From NCBI RefSeq assembly GCF_046546515.1, contig NZ_JBKHKJ010000010.1, forward strand, positions 62,001 to 126,000: a DNA stretch of 64,000 nt, given 5' to 3'. Position 1 is the first letter of the stretch; each line of letters begins with the position of its first letter. This document shows, one piece after another, positions 16,225-24,995 of the stretch. The notes beneath the pieces are model-generated. The model was not told the origin of the DNA. It saw only the letters and a list, made by a program, of their open reading frames with translations, and searched no databases. The stretch is from Parasediminibacterium sp046546515. Its GTDB lineage: Bacteria > Bacteroidota > Bacteroidia > Chitinophagales > Chitinophagaceae. Both the position numbers and the translations under genes were made by a program.

Positions 16225-18486
16225 CTAATCAGCTAATATTTTATCGAAACTTGGGGGCAAATTGCTGCTACCCCATGCTGATTGCTTTGCACCCATTATT
16301 AAAACCAACTTGCCTCCTTTCATAATGTCTCTATGCCTTATCCATGCTTGGTTCCAAGGCTTGCCATTTAACGTGGCAGATTGTATATAAGTATTCGCTG
16401 CCGATAACTCTTTTGCTTCTATGCTGAAAGATTTGCCATCTTTGAGTTCAAATTGAGAAGATAAAAAAGTTGGCGTTGTAAGCAAATAAATATCCTGCCC
16501 CGCCATTGGGTAAATGCCCATGTTGCCCCATATATACCATGCGGATGTGGTACCCGCATCATCATTGCCCGGCCAGCCGCTGCTGGTGGTGTTGTATTTT
16601 GTTTTGAAAACTTCTCTCAGCCTTTCATAGGTTTTGTGGGGTTGACCTGCATAAATATACATATAAGGCAGGTGCATCCCAGGTTCGTTATCGGCTTCAA
16701 AATGGTTTCCATCAAAAATTTCATCTAGGAAACTAATAAACTTTTCTTTGCCGCCATGTAGCTGGATCATCTTATTCACATCCTGTACGGCTGAGCAACT
16801 GTATGAGTATGGCGAGCCTTCGTAATAAGGGCCTTTCCAGCCCATCCAAGCACCATTTAGCATTTTGCCATTGGTTTCGCCCTTGTCTCCGCCTGCTATC
16901 CATCTGCCCAAAGAATCTTTTGCCCAAAATACTTGCAGTGAATCGCAATACAATGTTTTGAATATGGTGGAAGACCTATTAAGGAATTGATTGTAAGCTT
17001 TTGTTTTGCCGAGCTTTTTTGCTGCTAAGCCAATGCAAAAATCGTTGTAGGAATATTCTATGCTCCTGGAAGTACCTGTTGGTGCAAAGCCTGTTTTATA
17101 CCAGTTTTCAACAGGTATATAGCCATATTTATTATAGATGTTTACATAGCGGCCAGCAATGGAAGGGTCGGGCGCTTCATGTTCCACATCGTTCACCATT
17201 GCCTTGTAAGCAAGTTCGTAATCAAAGCCTTTTATGCCTTTTACAATCGCTTCAGCCACCACTACATCTGGATTACTACCGCCTTGCACACTGCCATAGC
17301 TGCCACCTGTCCATGCCTCGGGCAACCATCCTTTGTGCTGCTGCACATCTATCAGGCAACGTACAATTTCCGATGCTTTTTTAGTATCGATAATGGTAAG
17401 CAATGGGTTAGTGGTACGGTAAGTATCCCAAAAAGTATAAAAATCCCAAAAATGTGGCTCGTTTGATTTCCAAAGGGGATTGTCGCCTGTTAAATCCCTC
17501 GGTATCATTGCCTGCCTGTAAAAACTTGTGTAGAACAATTGCTGCTGCGTGGCAGTGCCACCTGATACTTTTATGCGGTTCAAGAAATGCGCCCAAGTGG
17601 AGTCACAAGATTTTTTGAAGGTATTAAACTCCCAGCCCGGCGATTGGTTAAAATAGGCTTCAGCATGTTCAATGCTTGTATAAGACATGGCCAATTTCAA
17701 TTTCACTTGGTTACTCTTCTTATTTACCAAGAACTTAAAAAAAGCCCCGAGGTACAAATTATTCTTTAGAGCCGATTGGGCAACCATTTTACCTCTGCTT
17801 AAAATATCCCCATCCCATGTGCCTTTATCAATAGCTGGCTTGTCAAACTCAGCATAAAAGTAAATCGTGTATGGGTTATCGCCCCCCCAACCACCTTTGT
17901 ATTTGGCATAACCTTTTACTATTTTATCAGAAACTATTTCTACATGGGCTTCTGTGCAATAGCTTTTTTCCTTGGTTAGGCGGGTGGAAGAAACATCTAG
18001 CAAAATATTGGCAGTATCCACCTCGGCAAATGTGTATTGATGGAAGCCCACATGTGGATTGGCCAATGTTAGTGCCACATTGATGCCGCTATTCCCAACA
18101 TCGCAGGTATAATAGCCCGGGCTTGCAAATTCATTTTTTGCATCAAAAGCCTTGTTTACTAACTGAATGTTGCCCACCTGTGGCAACACGGCAAAGTTTC
18201 CATAGCGACCACCGCCGCCTGTGCCACTGGTACGGGCATGGCTAAAACCAATTAATTTTTTGTTGGGGGCATAGCCATACCCCGAGGGTGACTGTACATA
18301 TTCTACATCTGGGCCCAGGCTTACGACACTATATGGCAACGTGGCGGCAGGGTGCATATTGCCACCGCCATGCACGCCTATAAATGGGTCTACTTTATTT
18401 ACCACATCTGTTTTTTCTTGTGCAAGCGTGACAACTGCATTGCTTAGACAAAAAGAAAAAACAAATAGATTCTTGATTAATTGCAT
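16225..18486 (-). CDS. GH92 alpha-mannosidase (first copy)
   Basis: A 753-residue exported exo-acting alpha-mannosidase of family GH92, with a signal peptide ending VVTLAQ. The N-terminal beta-sandwich carries KVDPFIGVHGGGNMHPAATLP and KLIGFSHARTSGTGGGG. The (alpha/alpha)6 barrel carries NEPHFWDFYTFWDTYRTTNPLL and EAWTGGSYGSVQGGSNPDVVVAEA, and near the C-terminus is PGNDDAGTTSAWYIWGNMGIYP with the family's Asp pair. Members are calcium-dependent, inverting and remove terminal mannose from N-glycans or mannans. GH92 enzymes often end up periplasmic. A second, clearly diverged GH92 lies 4 kb upstream in the same array (22745-24952). Linkage specificity is not predictable. Confidence 0.93.
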   Translation of the reverse strand: MQLIKNLFVFSFCLSNAVVTLAQEKTDVVNKVDPFIGVHGGGNMHPAATLPYSVVSLGPDVEYVQSPSGYGYAPNKKLIGFSHARTSGTGGGGRYGNFAVLPQVGNIQLVNKAFDAKNEFASPGYYTCDVGNSGINVALTLANPHVGFHQYTFAEVDTANILLDVSSTRLTKEKSYCTEAHVEIVSDKIVKGYAKYKGGWGGDNPYTIYFYAEFDKPAIDKGTWDGDILSRGKMVAQSALKNNLYLGAFFKFLVNKKSNQVKLKLAMSYTSIEHAEAYFNQSPGWEFNTFKKSCDSTWAHFLNRIKVSGGTATQQQLFYTSFYRQAMIPRDLTGDNPLWKSNEPHFWDFYTFWDTYRTTNPLLTIIDTKKASEIVRCLIDVQQHKGWLPEAWTGGSYGSVQGGSNPDVVVAEAIVKGIKGFDYELAYKAMVNDVEHEAPDPSIAGRYVNIYNKYGYIPVENWYKTGFAPTGTSRSIEYSYNDFCIGLAAKKLGKTKAYNQFLNRSSTIFKTLYCDSLQVFWAKDSLGRWIAGGDKGETNGKMLNGAWMGWKGPYYEGSPYSYSCSAVQDVNKMIQLHGGKEKFISFLDEIFDGNHFEADNEPGMHLPYMYIYAGQPHKTYERLREVFKTKYNTTSSGWPGNDDAGTTSAWYIWGNMGIYPMAGQDIYLLTTPTFLSSQFELKDGKSFSIEAKELSAANTYIQSATLNGKPWNQAWIRHRDIMKGGKLVLIMGAKQSAWGSSNLPPSFDKILAD

Positions 18487-18507
18487 CGTTATTTTTATAT
18501 GTAAAAT

Positions 18508-19812
18508 TTATTTTCCACCTTGCCCAGCCTTCAATTTGCCCAATATCCAATCATTCATTTTACCAACCGTTTCAGGTATGTCGTAATGCCCGGTTTCTAG
18601 GTTCAAGATTAATTGTTTGGGGGCGATAATACTGTTGTAGGCAGCATACATAGATGTGGGCGGTACTATATCATCGTTGTAACCCCAAGTATATAGCCCT
18701 TCTACTTTTAACGACTTGGCAAAGTTCACCACGTCGTAATAGCCAATTGTTTCCACTTTGTCTTTTTCGTTGTTCATTTTATCGTACTTGTAATAAAAAA
18801 ACAATGGCCATCCACCTGCACGGCCGTGCAGGAAGCCTGTTAAATCGGCCAATGCTGGGTAATGTGCCGCCAATACTTTTACACGGCTATCTAATGCTGC
18901 TGTAACAATGGTTAATGCACCGCCTTGGCTTCCACCTGTAACGCCTATGTTTTGCCCATCATATTGAGGCAGGCTGGTTAAAAAATCAATGGAGCGAACA
19001 CAGCCCAAATACACCCGCTTGTAGTAATAGTTGTTTTTATCGTCTAAACCATACCATGCATAGCCCTTTAAAGCACCAACCCCCAAGTTGCTGTACACCC
19101 CATCATCCAAGGTTACGGGTATGCCGTGTATACCTACCTGAAAAGTAATCACGCCTTTTTCTGCCAAGCCAACTTCGCCATAATAAGCACGAACGCCAGC
19201 ACCTGGTGGGATAAACAAGGCTGGGTATTTCCCCTCCTTTTTAGGGACACATAAAATGCCATAAAACCTAGTGTTGTTGATGTTGCCAAGGCTTACTTCA
19301 TACACATTCACATTGCCTGTACACCTTTCTGGCAATAACCTCATCTTGGCATCAATAGGCACTTTGGCGAGGCTTTTTTTTGCAACGTCCCAAAAACTAT
19401 CAAAGTCCGTGGGCATTGTTACGGTTGGCTTTATATCTTCCGGGTTGTAGCCAGCAGTAGCAAGGTTGGAATATTTAAAGCCATCTACATAGGCGGTTAC
19501 CGTGCAGCGCAAAAAACCAGGCACTTTTAAGGTGCCGCCTTCAATATCCATCTTGCCATTGGCTAAGGTAGCACTGTCTATTTTGGTAGGCGGCTGCTTT
19601 TCAGGGCCTATTTCATAAGCAATACGGGTATTTGGCAAGGGATTGCCATTTTTGATAACCGTAACTGAAAAGGTTGCTTTTTCGCCTAGATTGTATTTCC
19701 AGTCTGTATGGCTGGGGGCTACTATTATTTTCACGGCTTGTGGCACTTGTGCCATCACAATATTGCTTATAAGAAGCCAAGAAGAAAGCCATAATTTGAG
19801 CGTGTGTTTCAT
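18508..19812 (-). CDS. CE7-type acetyl xylan esterase / cephalosporin C deacetylase
   Basis: A 434-residue exported alpha/beta-hydrolase with a signal peptide ending NIVMAQ. Residues about 25-115 form an N-terminal beta-sandwich. The catalytic domain has the CE7 triad: S295 in GVTGGSQGG, D380 in TWGYNDDIVPPTS and H409 in ETGHYDIPE. GIHGIPVTL and YAWYGLDDKNNYYYKRVYLG are CE7-like. CE7 enzymes deacetylate short xylo-oligosaccharides, which suits the GH10 and GH3 neighbours. The stop lies 21 bp before the GH92 start, so the two are very likely co-transcribed. A long repeat-bearing gap separates it from the GH3 upstream. Confidence 0.88.
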   Translation of the reverse strand: MKHTLKLWLSSWLLISNIVMAQVPQAVKIIVAPSHTDWKYNLGEKATFSVTVIKNGNPLPNTRIAYEIGPEKQPPTKIDSATLANGKMDIEGGTLKVPGFLRCTVTAYVDGFKYSNLATAGYNPEDIKPTVTMPTDFDSFWDVAKKSLAKVPIDAKMRLLPERCTGNVNVYEVSLGNINNTRFYGILCVPKKEGKYPALFIPPGAGVRAYYGEVGLAEKGVITFQVGIHGIPVTLDDGVYSNLGVGALKGYAWYGLDDKNNYYYKRVYLGCVRSIDFLTSLPQYDGQNIGVTGGSQGGALTIVTAALDSRVKVLAAHYPALADLTGFLHGRAGGWPLFFYYKYDKMNNEKDKVETIGYYDVVNFAKSLKVEGLYTWGYNDDIVPPTSMYAAYNSIIAPKQLILNLETGHYDIPETVGKMNDWILGKLKAGQGGK

Positions 19813-19935
19813 TTTTGCATTTATAGTTATATAGTTAAAAAAAGTTTATTTCATCTCTGTATTTATACTTAAATTCCATTAACTTGCTGTGTTCTATAGC
19901 TTATTTTAATATGTATCTGGTTCGTTGGTTCCCCA

Positions 19936-20144
19936 CTTATCCTTCGTTCATCCTTCGTTCATCCTTCGTTCATCCTTCGTTCATCCTTCGTTCATCCTTC
20001 GTTCAGCATTCGTTCATCCTTCGTTCAGCATTCGTTCATCCTTCGTTCAGCATTCGTTCATCCTTCGTTCAGCATTCGTTCAGCCTTCGTTCAGCATTCG
20101 TTCAGCATTCGTTCAGCATTCGTTCAGCCTTCGTTCATCCTTCG
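19936..20144. repeat. 11-bp tandem repeat array, 19 units
   Basis: Nineteen contiguous 11-bp units, with variants TTCATCCTTCG, TTCAGCATTCG and TTCAGCCTTCG. Units 6-13 alternate between the first two, forming a 22-bp higher-order period. Degenerate CGNNAGTTNNN units follow at 20143, 20176, 20275 and 20286, the same motif seen at 2628-2727. The period is close to one DNA helical turn. The array lies in the 632-bp gap between the CE7 and GH3 genes. It is not a CRISPR: there are no spacers. Confidence 0.9.
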
Positions 20145-20444
20145 AAAGTTGTTCGTTAGGCATTTGAGAGTTTAGCGCAAGTTTTCCGACCCTTGATATG
20201 AACTTCCCGAAAGTTTGAAAATTTGGGAAAGTTGCCTTAGACGTTCATCCTTCATTAGGCAAACTATAGTTAGACGGAAGTCATTCGCAAGTTGTTCAAA
20301 TAATGTTCTTGCATCCTTCGCTTGCCTTCCACTGACGCTTTGTAATAATACTTTTCACTACATACTATTGTCCAAATAACCTACGTTAATAACTATAGCT
20401 GCCCAAACGTAAAAGCATGTGAAACCGTATAGGTTTAACCTCTT
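20145..20444. other. Intergenic region beyond the 11-bp array
   Basis: This gene-free stretch holds scattered degenerate 11-bp units (20143-20197, 20242-20252, 20275-20296) and the near-inverted pair AACTTCCC (about 20202) and GGGAAAGTT (about 20226). No promoter element is recognised. Confidence 0.4.
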
Positions 20445-22640
20445 CTAATCTACCAATTCAAACTTTATTTTCTGGTTTCCTACCTGCACATAAAAATCGC
20501 CACTTTCCAATATCCGTTTGCCTGTTGCATCGGGGAAACTTAAATCCCGCATTGGGTTGATGGTAAACGTAAAAACAGCCGAAGCCCCCGCCCCTATTTC
20601 CTTTTTCTCAAAAAACTTCAATTCCTTCACTGGCCTTGATATAGAAGCCGCAGGATCTGAAACATACCAAAGCACGGCTTCCTTTCCTTTTACGCCGCCT
20701 GTGTTTTTTACAGTAACTTCAACTGTCAACTCTTGGCTTTTATTTATTTTTTGTGCGGACAACTTTGGAGTACCATATTCAAAACTGGTATAGCTTAGCC
20801 CATGCCCAAACCAATACAATGGCTCGGTGGCTATATCCTGGTAATCGCCCATTTTATCAAATGGTCTTGCGCTTTGGCGCATATTGTAGTAAGTAGGTAT
20901 CTGCCCTGTTGTCAAGGGGAAAGTAATAGGCAGTTTTCCCGAAGGGTTTACCCGGCCAGACAATATCCCTGCCAAAGGCGTACCCCCAGCTACGCCGGGC
21001 TGCCACAGTTCTACTATGGCATCTGCAAGCGGTTCTACCCTTGCCAGTTCTAATGGGCGGCCGTTTGACAATACCAGCACTATTGGCTTGCCTGTTTTTT
21101 TCAATTCAACTAATAATTTCTCTTGTATGGAAGGTAGGGCAATGCTAGACCGTGAAGCACTTTCCCCGCTCCATGTTTTCATCTCGCCTAGACAAAGAAG
21201 TATTACATCTGATTGGTTGGCTATAGAAACTGCTTCTGCAAAGCCGCTTTCATCCGTTCCTTCAAAGCCGCTTCCTTTGGCATAGTTTAGTTGCAGCTTG
21301 TTGGCAAATTCATTTTCCAAACCTTTGTAAATGGATTCTACATCTGCTGGACGCCCATTAAACGACCAAGAGCCTAGCAAGTTGTTCGTATCTTTTGCCA
21401 TGGGGCCTATCACGGCAATGCTTTTTATACTGCCAGCTAAAGGCAATGTGTTTTTTTTGTTCTTTAGCAATACGACTGATTCCTCTGCCAGCTTTGCAGC
21501 CAATGCCTTGCTTTCTGGTTGCAAGTACCTGTCTTTTTCGGGCATAATAGTGGTATATGGCTCATCAAACAAACCAAGCCTGAATTTTACCCGCAGGACC
21601 CTTGCCACCGATTCATCCACTAGGCTTACAGGTATTTTTTTCTCAGCAATCAATTGCTTAAAGTTCTCGAAATAGATATTGTCGCGCATGTCCATCTCTA
21701 CGCCAGAAAGGAATGCTTTTAGCCCTGCTTCTTTCTTGTCTTTTGCCACGCCTTGGTATATCAACTGCTCAATGGCATCCCAGTCAGAAATTACAAAGCC
21801 ATCATGCCCCCAGCGTTTTTTTAATATATCGGTCAATGTATAATGGTTGGCAGATGCTGGCACGCCACTGATGTCGTTAAAGGCACTCATCACCGTAGCT
21901 GCCCCAGCTTTGATGCAAGCCTCATATGGCGGCAGGTAAGTTTCCCATAAAGATTGTGCCGATACATCGCTGTAGCGGTAATCCCTACCCCCTTCGCTCA
22001 TGCCGTAGCCCACATAGTGTTTTAAGCAGGCAGCAATAGAATATGGGTTGGATAAATTATTGCCTTGATAACCTTTTACAGTAGCTACACCAAAAATGGC
22101 ATTGGCGTAAGGATCTTCGCCATAACCTTCAGAAACCCTTCCCCAGCGTGGGTCACGGGCTACATCTATCATTGGCGAAAACGTCCAGTCTATACCAGAC
22201 AATACAGCCTCTTTGGCTGCCACGCTGCAATTTTCGGTTACAAGGGCAGGGTTCCATGAACAGGCTTGTGCAAGCGAAATAGGGTACACCGTCCGGAAAC
22301 CGTGTATTACATCAAAGCCAAAAAGGATGGGTATGCCCAAGCGGGATTGTTCCATTGCCTTTTTTTGCACAAGGTTGCGCTGCACGGGGTCTGCACTAAA
22401 AAAAATGAGGGAACCTATGCCGGGGGGCAAAACCTTGGTTTCATCCCCAATATTGTTTTTATTGGTGTTTTCGCCTAGGGTATATTGGTTCAACTGGAGG
22501 ATTTTTTCCTCTAATGTCATCCTGCCTACCAAGTCTTTTACCCTAGCTTCTACTGATGCTGCTTTTTGCTTGTACAAGGGCAATTGCCCAAAGCAGACCT
22601 TAACACTGGCCATTATTAAAATTAAGCATATTTTTTTCAT
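20445..22640 (-). CDS. GH3 beta-glycosidase (beta-glucosidase-like)
   Basis: A 731-residue exported GH3 enzyme. The start at 22640 (MKKICLILIM) gives a signal peptide ending KVCFGQ; the 11 residues upstream in frame look untranslated. The TIM-barrel holds RWGRVSEGYGEDPY and KHYVGYG (207-213) and ends with nucleophile D286 in GFVISDWDAI. The second domain supplies the likely acid/base glutamate in KTWSGESASR. A fibronectin-III-like domain closes the protein (ELTVEVTVKNTGGVKGKEAVLWYVSD). It resembles BglX-type beta-glucosidases that trim gluco- or xylo-oligosaccharides in the periplasm. A second, more beta-xylosidase-like GH3 lies at 41119. Confidence 0.93.
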   Translation of the reverse strand: MKKICLILIMASVKVCFGQLPLYKQKAASVEARVKDLVGRMTLEEKILQLNQYTLGENTNKNNIGDETKVLPPGIGSLIFFSADPVQRNLVQKKAMEQSRLGIPILFGFDVIHGFRTVYPISLAQACSWNPALVTENCSVAAKEAVLSGIDWTFSPMIDVARDPRWGRVSEGYGEDPYANAIFGVATVKGYQGNNLSNPYSIAACLKHYVGYGMSEGGRDYRYSDVSAQSLWETYLPPYEACIKAGAATVMSAFNDISGVPASANHYTLTDILKKRWGHDGFVISDWDAIEQLIYQGVAKDKKEAGLKAFLSGVEMDMRDNIYFENFKQLIAEKKIPVSLVDESVARVLRVKFRLGLFDEPYTTIMPEKDRYLQPESKALAAKLAEESVVLLKNKKNTLPLAGSIKSIAVIGPMAKDTNNLLGSWSFNGRPADVESIYKGLENEFANKLQLNYAKGSGFEGTDESGFAEAVSIANQSDVILLCLGEMKTWSGESASRSSIALPSIQEKLLVELKKTGKPIVLVLSNGRPLELARVEPLADAIVELWQPGVAGGTPLAGILSGRVNPSGKLPITFPLTTGQIPTYYNMRQSARPFDKMGDYQDIATEPLYWFGHGLSYTSFEYGTPKLSAQKINKSQELTVEVTVKNTGGVKGKEAVLWYVSDPAASISRPVKELKFFEKKEIGAGASAVFTFTINPMRDLSFPDATGKRILESGDFYVQVGNQKIKFELVD

Positions 22641-22744
22641 TTTCAAACTAGATATTATTAAGTACAAATGCAATTACTATCTCTTTTTATTATACAAGGC
22701 AAATAGTAAAGGAGATTGGTATGTATATTTTAAAGTCCAAAATC

Positions 22745-24952
22745 TCACTTTTTTAAAGGCAACCCACCCATGTCAAATACTATTTCTCCGCCATTTGCTA
22801 TATCGGACTGATGTATAATCGCTCCATCAATTGTTTTCCCATTGATGGCAACTCCATTTACATAGATATTTTTATCTGAGGCATTTGGGGCGGAGATTAC
22901 CAATGTTTTTCCATTGCCCAAATGCAAAGTGGTTTTGTTGAATAAGGGGCCACTCAAATAGTAAATATCTTGACCTGCATTGGGGAAGAAACCCATGGCT
23001 GAGAATATGTACCAAGCACTCATAGCACCACTGTCGTCGTTACCCGGCACGCCCTTTTCGGTAAACTTATCCCGCATTAATTTCCTCACCCAATAGCTAC
23101 TTAAATCTGAACGATCGGCATAATGAAAACCATGCACTGCAAGGAATGCTGGCTCGTTTCCGTAATTAATTAGATTATTTTTAAACCCATATTCAAGCTT
23201 GTTTGCGAAGGCTTCTTTGCCACCGCACAAGGCCACTAATGTTTCAAAATCGTGAGGCATAAACCAAGAATAAGTCCAACTAGAGCCTTCATAAAAATAG
23301 TTTTTCCATGAACCAGGGTATTTTTTCAGGTCAATATCCACAAATATCCCATCGATATTTTTGGGTGCAATAAACCCTTTGAAACCATCGCTTTCGGCAT
23401 CTTTGTTCCAATGGTTCACCCATTGGTGGCTGCGATCTGCATATTTTTTATAGTCTTCTTCTTTCCCTAGGCCTTTTGCCATCAATGCCGTGCAATAGTC
23501 GTTATACGCATATTCCAGTGTCATGGAACAATTCATGATGCCAGCGGGTATCCATCCCTTTTCTTTGTAGGTATTGTTGGCGCTATCCTGTTTTCGCCAG
23601 GCAAAACTGCCTAGACGCTGGTTGTCGGCATCGCTTTTCAATACTTTATAGGCAGCTTCCCAATCAACACCTTTAATACCTTTCAGGTATGCGTCAACAA
23701 TAATATTGTCTATGTTATTGCCACCCTGTTCATTTTCCATGGGATTGCCATTTACAAAGGCATCCCTTACTACCCCATATTTCTTGAACCGCTCAATAAA
23801 AGAATTGACAGTTCCACTCACCATTTCGGGATTTATCAATGCTTGGAGAGGATACATGGTGCGCCAAGTGTCCCAAACGGCAAAATGATCGTCCCAGAAA
23901 GGCAGGTCTTTACCAAATGCTTTTGTGTCGTTTGTCCTGTTGCGGGGCATGAGTTGGCCATGGTACATGGCCGTATAAAAAATGGTTTTGTCTTTTTCCG
24001 TGCCGCCTTCTACTTCAATTTTTTTCAGGGCTTTGTTCCAAATCAATTTAGCATTGGCTTTTGTTTTTTCATAATCGAATCCTGTAATTTCTTCATTTAG
24101 CCATGCTTTTGCTTGCTCAATACTTTTGTAAGAAACGGCAATTTTCAGGTAGATGGTTTCATTTGCATTGGTAGAAAAATTCAGTATGGCACCCACCCTA
24201 TCGTTCTTCTTTATTAATTGCTGCGTGGTAGAAGCCATGGATACGGTACCATTGAGCCAAGTGCCAACACCAACAGGCTTTTTATCCACAATAGCCACAA
24301 AATAAACAGGATATTTGCCCCCGCCAAAACCGCCAAGATAAATGCCATGCCCTGTTATTTGATTGCCTTCTATGGTTACATCGCCCTCTGAAACTACCCC
24401 ACCAATTCTTTGTTTGATGTCCATTGGGATATTGTGGGTAATATCCAACAGAATAGTAGCACTATCTGACTTAGGGAAAGTGAATTTGTAAATGGCACTA
24501 TGGTAAGATGGCGTGAATTGTGTTTTAATTTTATACCTATCTAATGTAACCTGGTATTCGAAAGGCTGTGCCTTTTCGTTGGATTTTGGGGAATCGTGTT
24601 CGCTCTCCCCTACTGCCAAGCCAATTTGTGGCGACAAAAATATTTGCCCATTTGTGCCCCAACCCGTGCCACTTACGTGCAACTGCCCAAAACCCCGTAT
24701 GGGCTCTGCAGGGTCATAGCCATCATCGCTGCCGTTTTGAGTTTGTGGGCTTGGATTGATGGACCCAAATGGCAACTGCGGCCCTATTACACAACTAGAC
24801 GCATCGGGACCATCTATTACCCCTATGCGATTGTCTACATAATCAACTGGCTGTTTGGTATTTTTTTGTTGGGCAACTGTTGTTGTGCATACCAGTATTA
24901 TTGGCATTGCAGCAAGTATCATTTTTCTTAAAGGTTGCTTTTTTCTTTGCAT
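22745..24952 (-). CDS. GH92 alpha-mannosidase (second copy)
   Basis: A 735-residue exported GH92 protein with a signal peptide ending TTTVAQ. It shares the family blocks with the copy at 16225 but is clearly diverged: DNRIGVIDGPDASSCVIGPQLPFG, RGFGQLHVSGTGWGTNGQI, DDHFAVWDTWRTMYPLQALI, NEQGGNNIDNIIVDAYLKG and PGNDDSGAMSAWYIFSAMGFFP. The replacement of FSH by LHVSGTG and the different metal-region context suggest another linkage or substrate. It starts 44 bp after the stop of the first beta-helix gene upstream, consistent with one transcript. Confidence 0.92.
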   Translation of the reverse strand: MQRKKQPLRKMILAAMPIILVCTTTVAQQKNTKQPVDYVDNRIGVIDGPDASSCVIGPQLPFGSINPSPQTQNGSDDGYDPAEPIRGFGQLHVSGTGWGTNGQIFLSPQIGLAVGESEHDSPKSNEKAQPFEYQVTLDRYKIKTQFTPSYHSAIYKFTFPKSDSATILLDITHNIPMDIKQRIGGVVSEGDVTIEGNQITGHGIYLGGFGGGKYPVYFVAIVDKKPVGVGTWLNGTVSMASTTQQLIKKNDRVGAILNFSTNANETIYLKIAVSYKSIEQAKAWLNEEITGFDYEKTKANAKLIWNKALKKIEVEGGTEKDKTIFYTAMYHGQLMPRNRTNDTKAFGKDLPFWDDHFAVWDTWRTMYPLQALINPEMVSGTVNSFIERFKKYGVVRDAFVNGNPMENEQGGNNIDNIIVDAYLKGIKGVDWEAAYKVLKSDADNQRLGSFAWRKQDSANNTYKEKGWIPAGIMNCSMTLEYAYNDYCTALMAKGLGKEEDYKKYADRSHQWVNHWNKDAESDGFKGFIAPKNIDGIFVDIDLKKYPGSWKNYFYEGSSWTYSWFMPHDFETLVALCGGKEAFANKLEYGFKNNLINYGNEPAFLAVHGFHYADRSDLSSYWVRKLMRDKFTEKGVPGNDDSGAMSAWYIFSAMGFFPNAGQDIYYLSGPLFNKTTLHLGNGKTLVISAPNASDKNIYVNGVAINGKTIDGAIIHQSDIANGGEIVFDMGGLPLKK

Positions 24953-24995
24953 TGTAATTATTTTTTGCTTGCCCCCTCGATTAAAGGCAAGCGTT

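Noticed and set aside
19936..20144. CRISPR array
   Set aside because: Units are 11 bp and contiguous with no spacers, and no cas gene is present.
19884..20167. Plus-strand open frames rich in HPSFILRSSF across the 11-bp repeats
   Set aside because: They arise from translation of a tandem repeat whose unit is not a multiple of three; several frames are open at once and none has a promoter.
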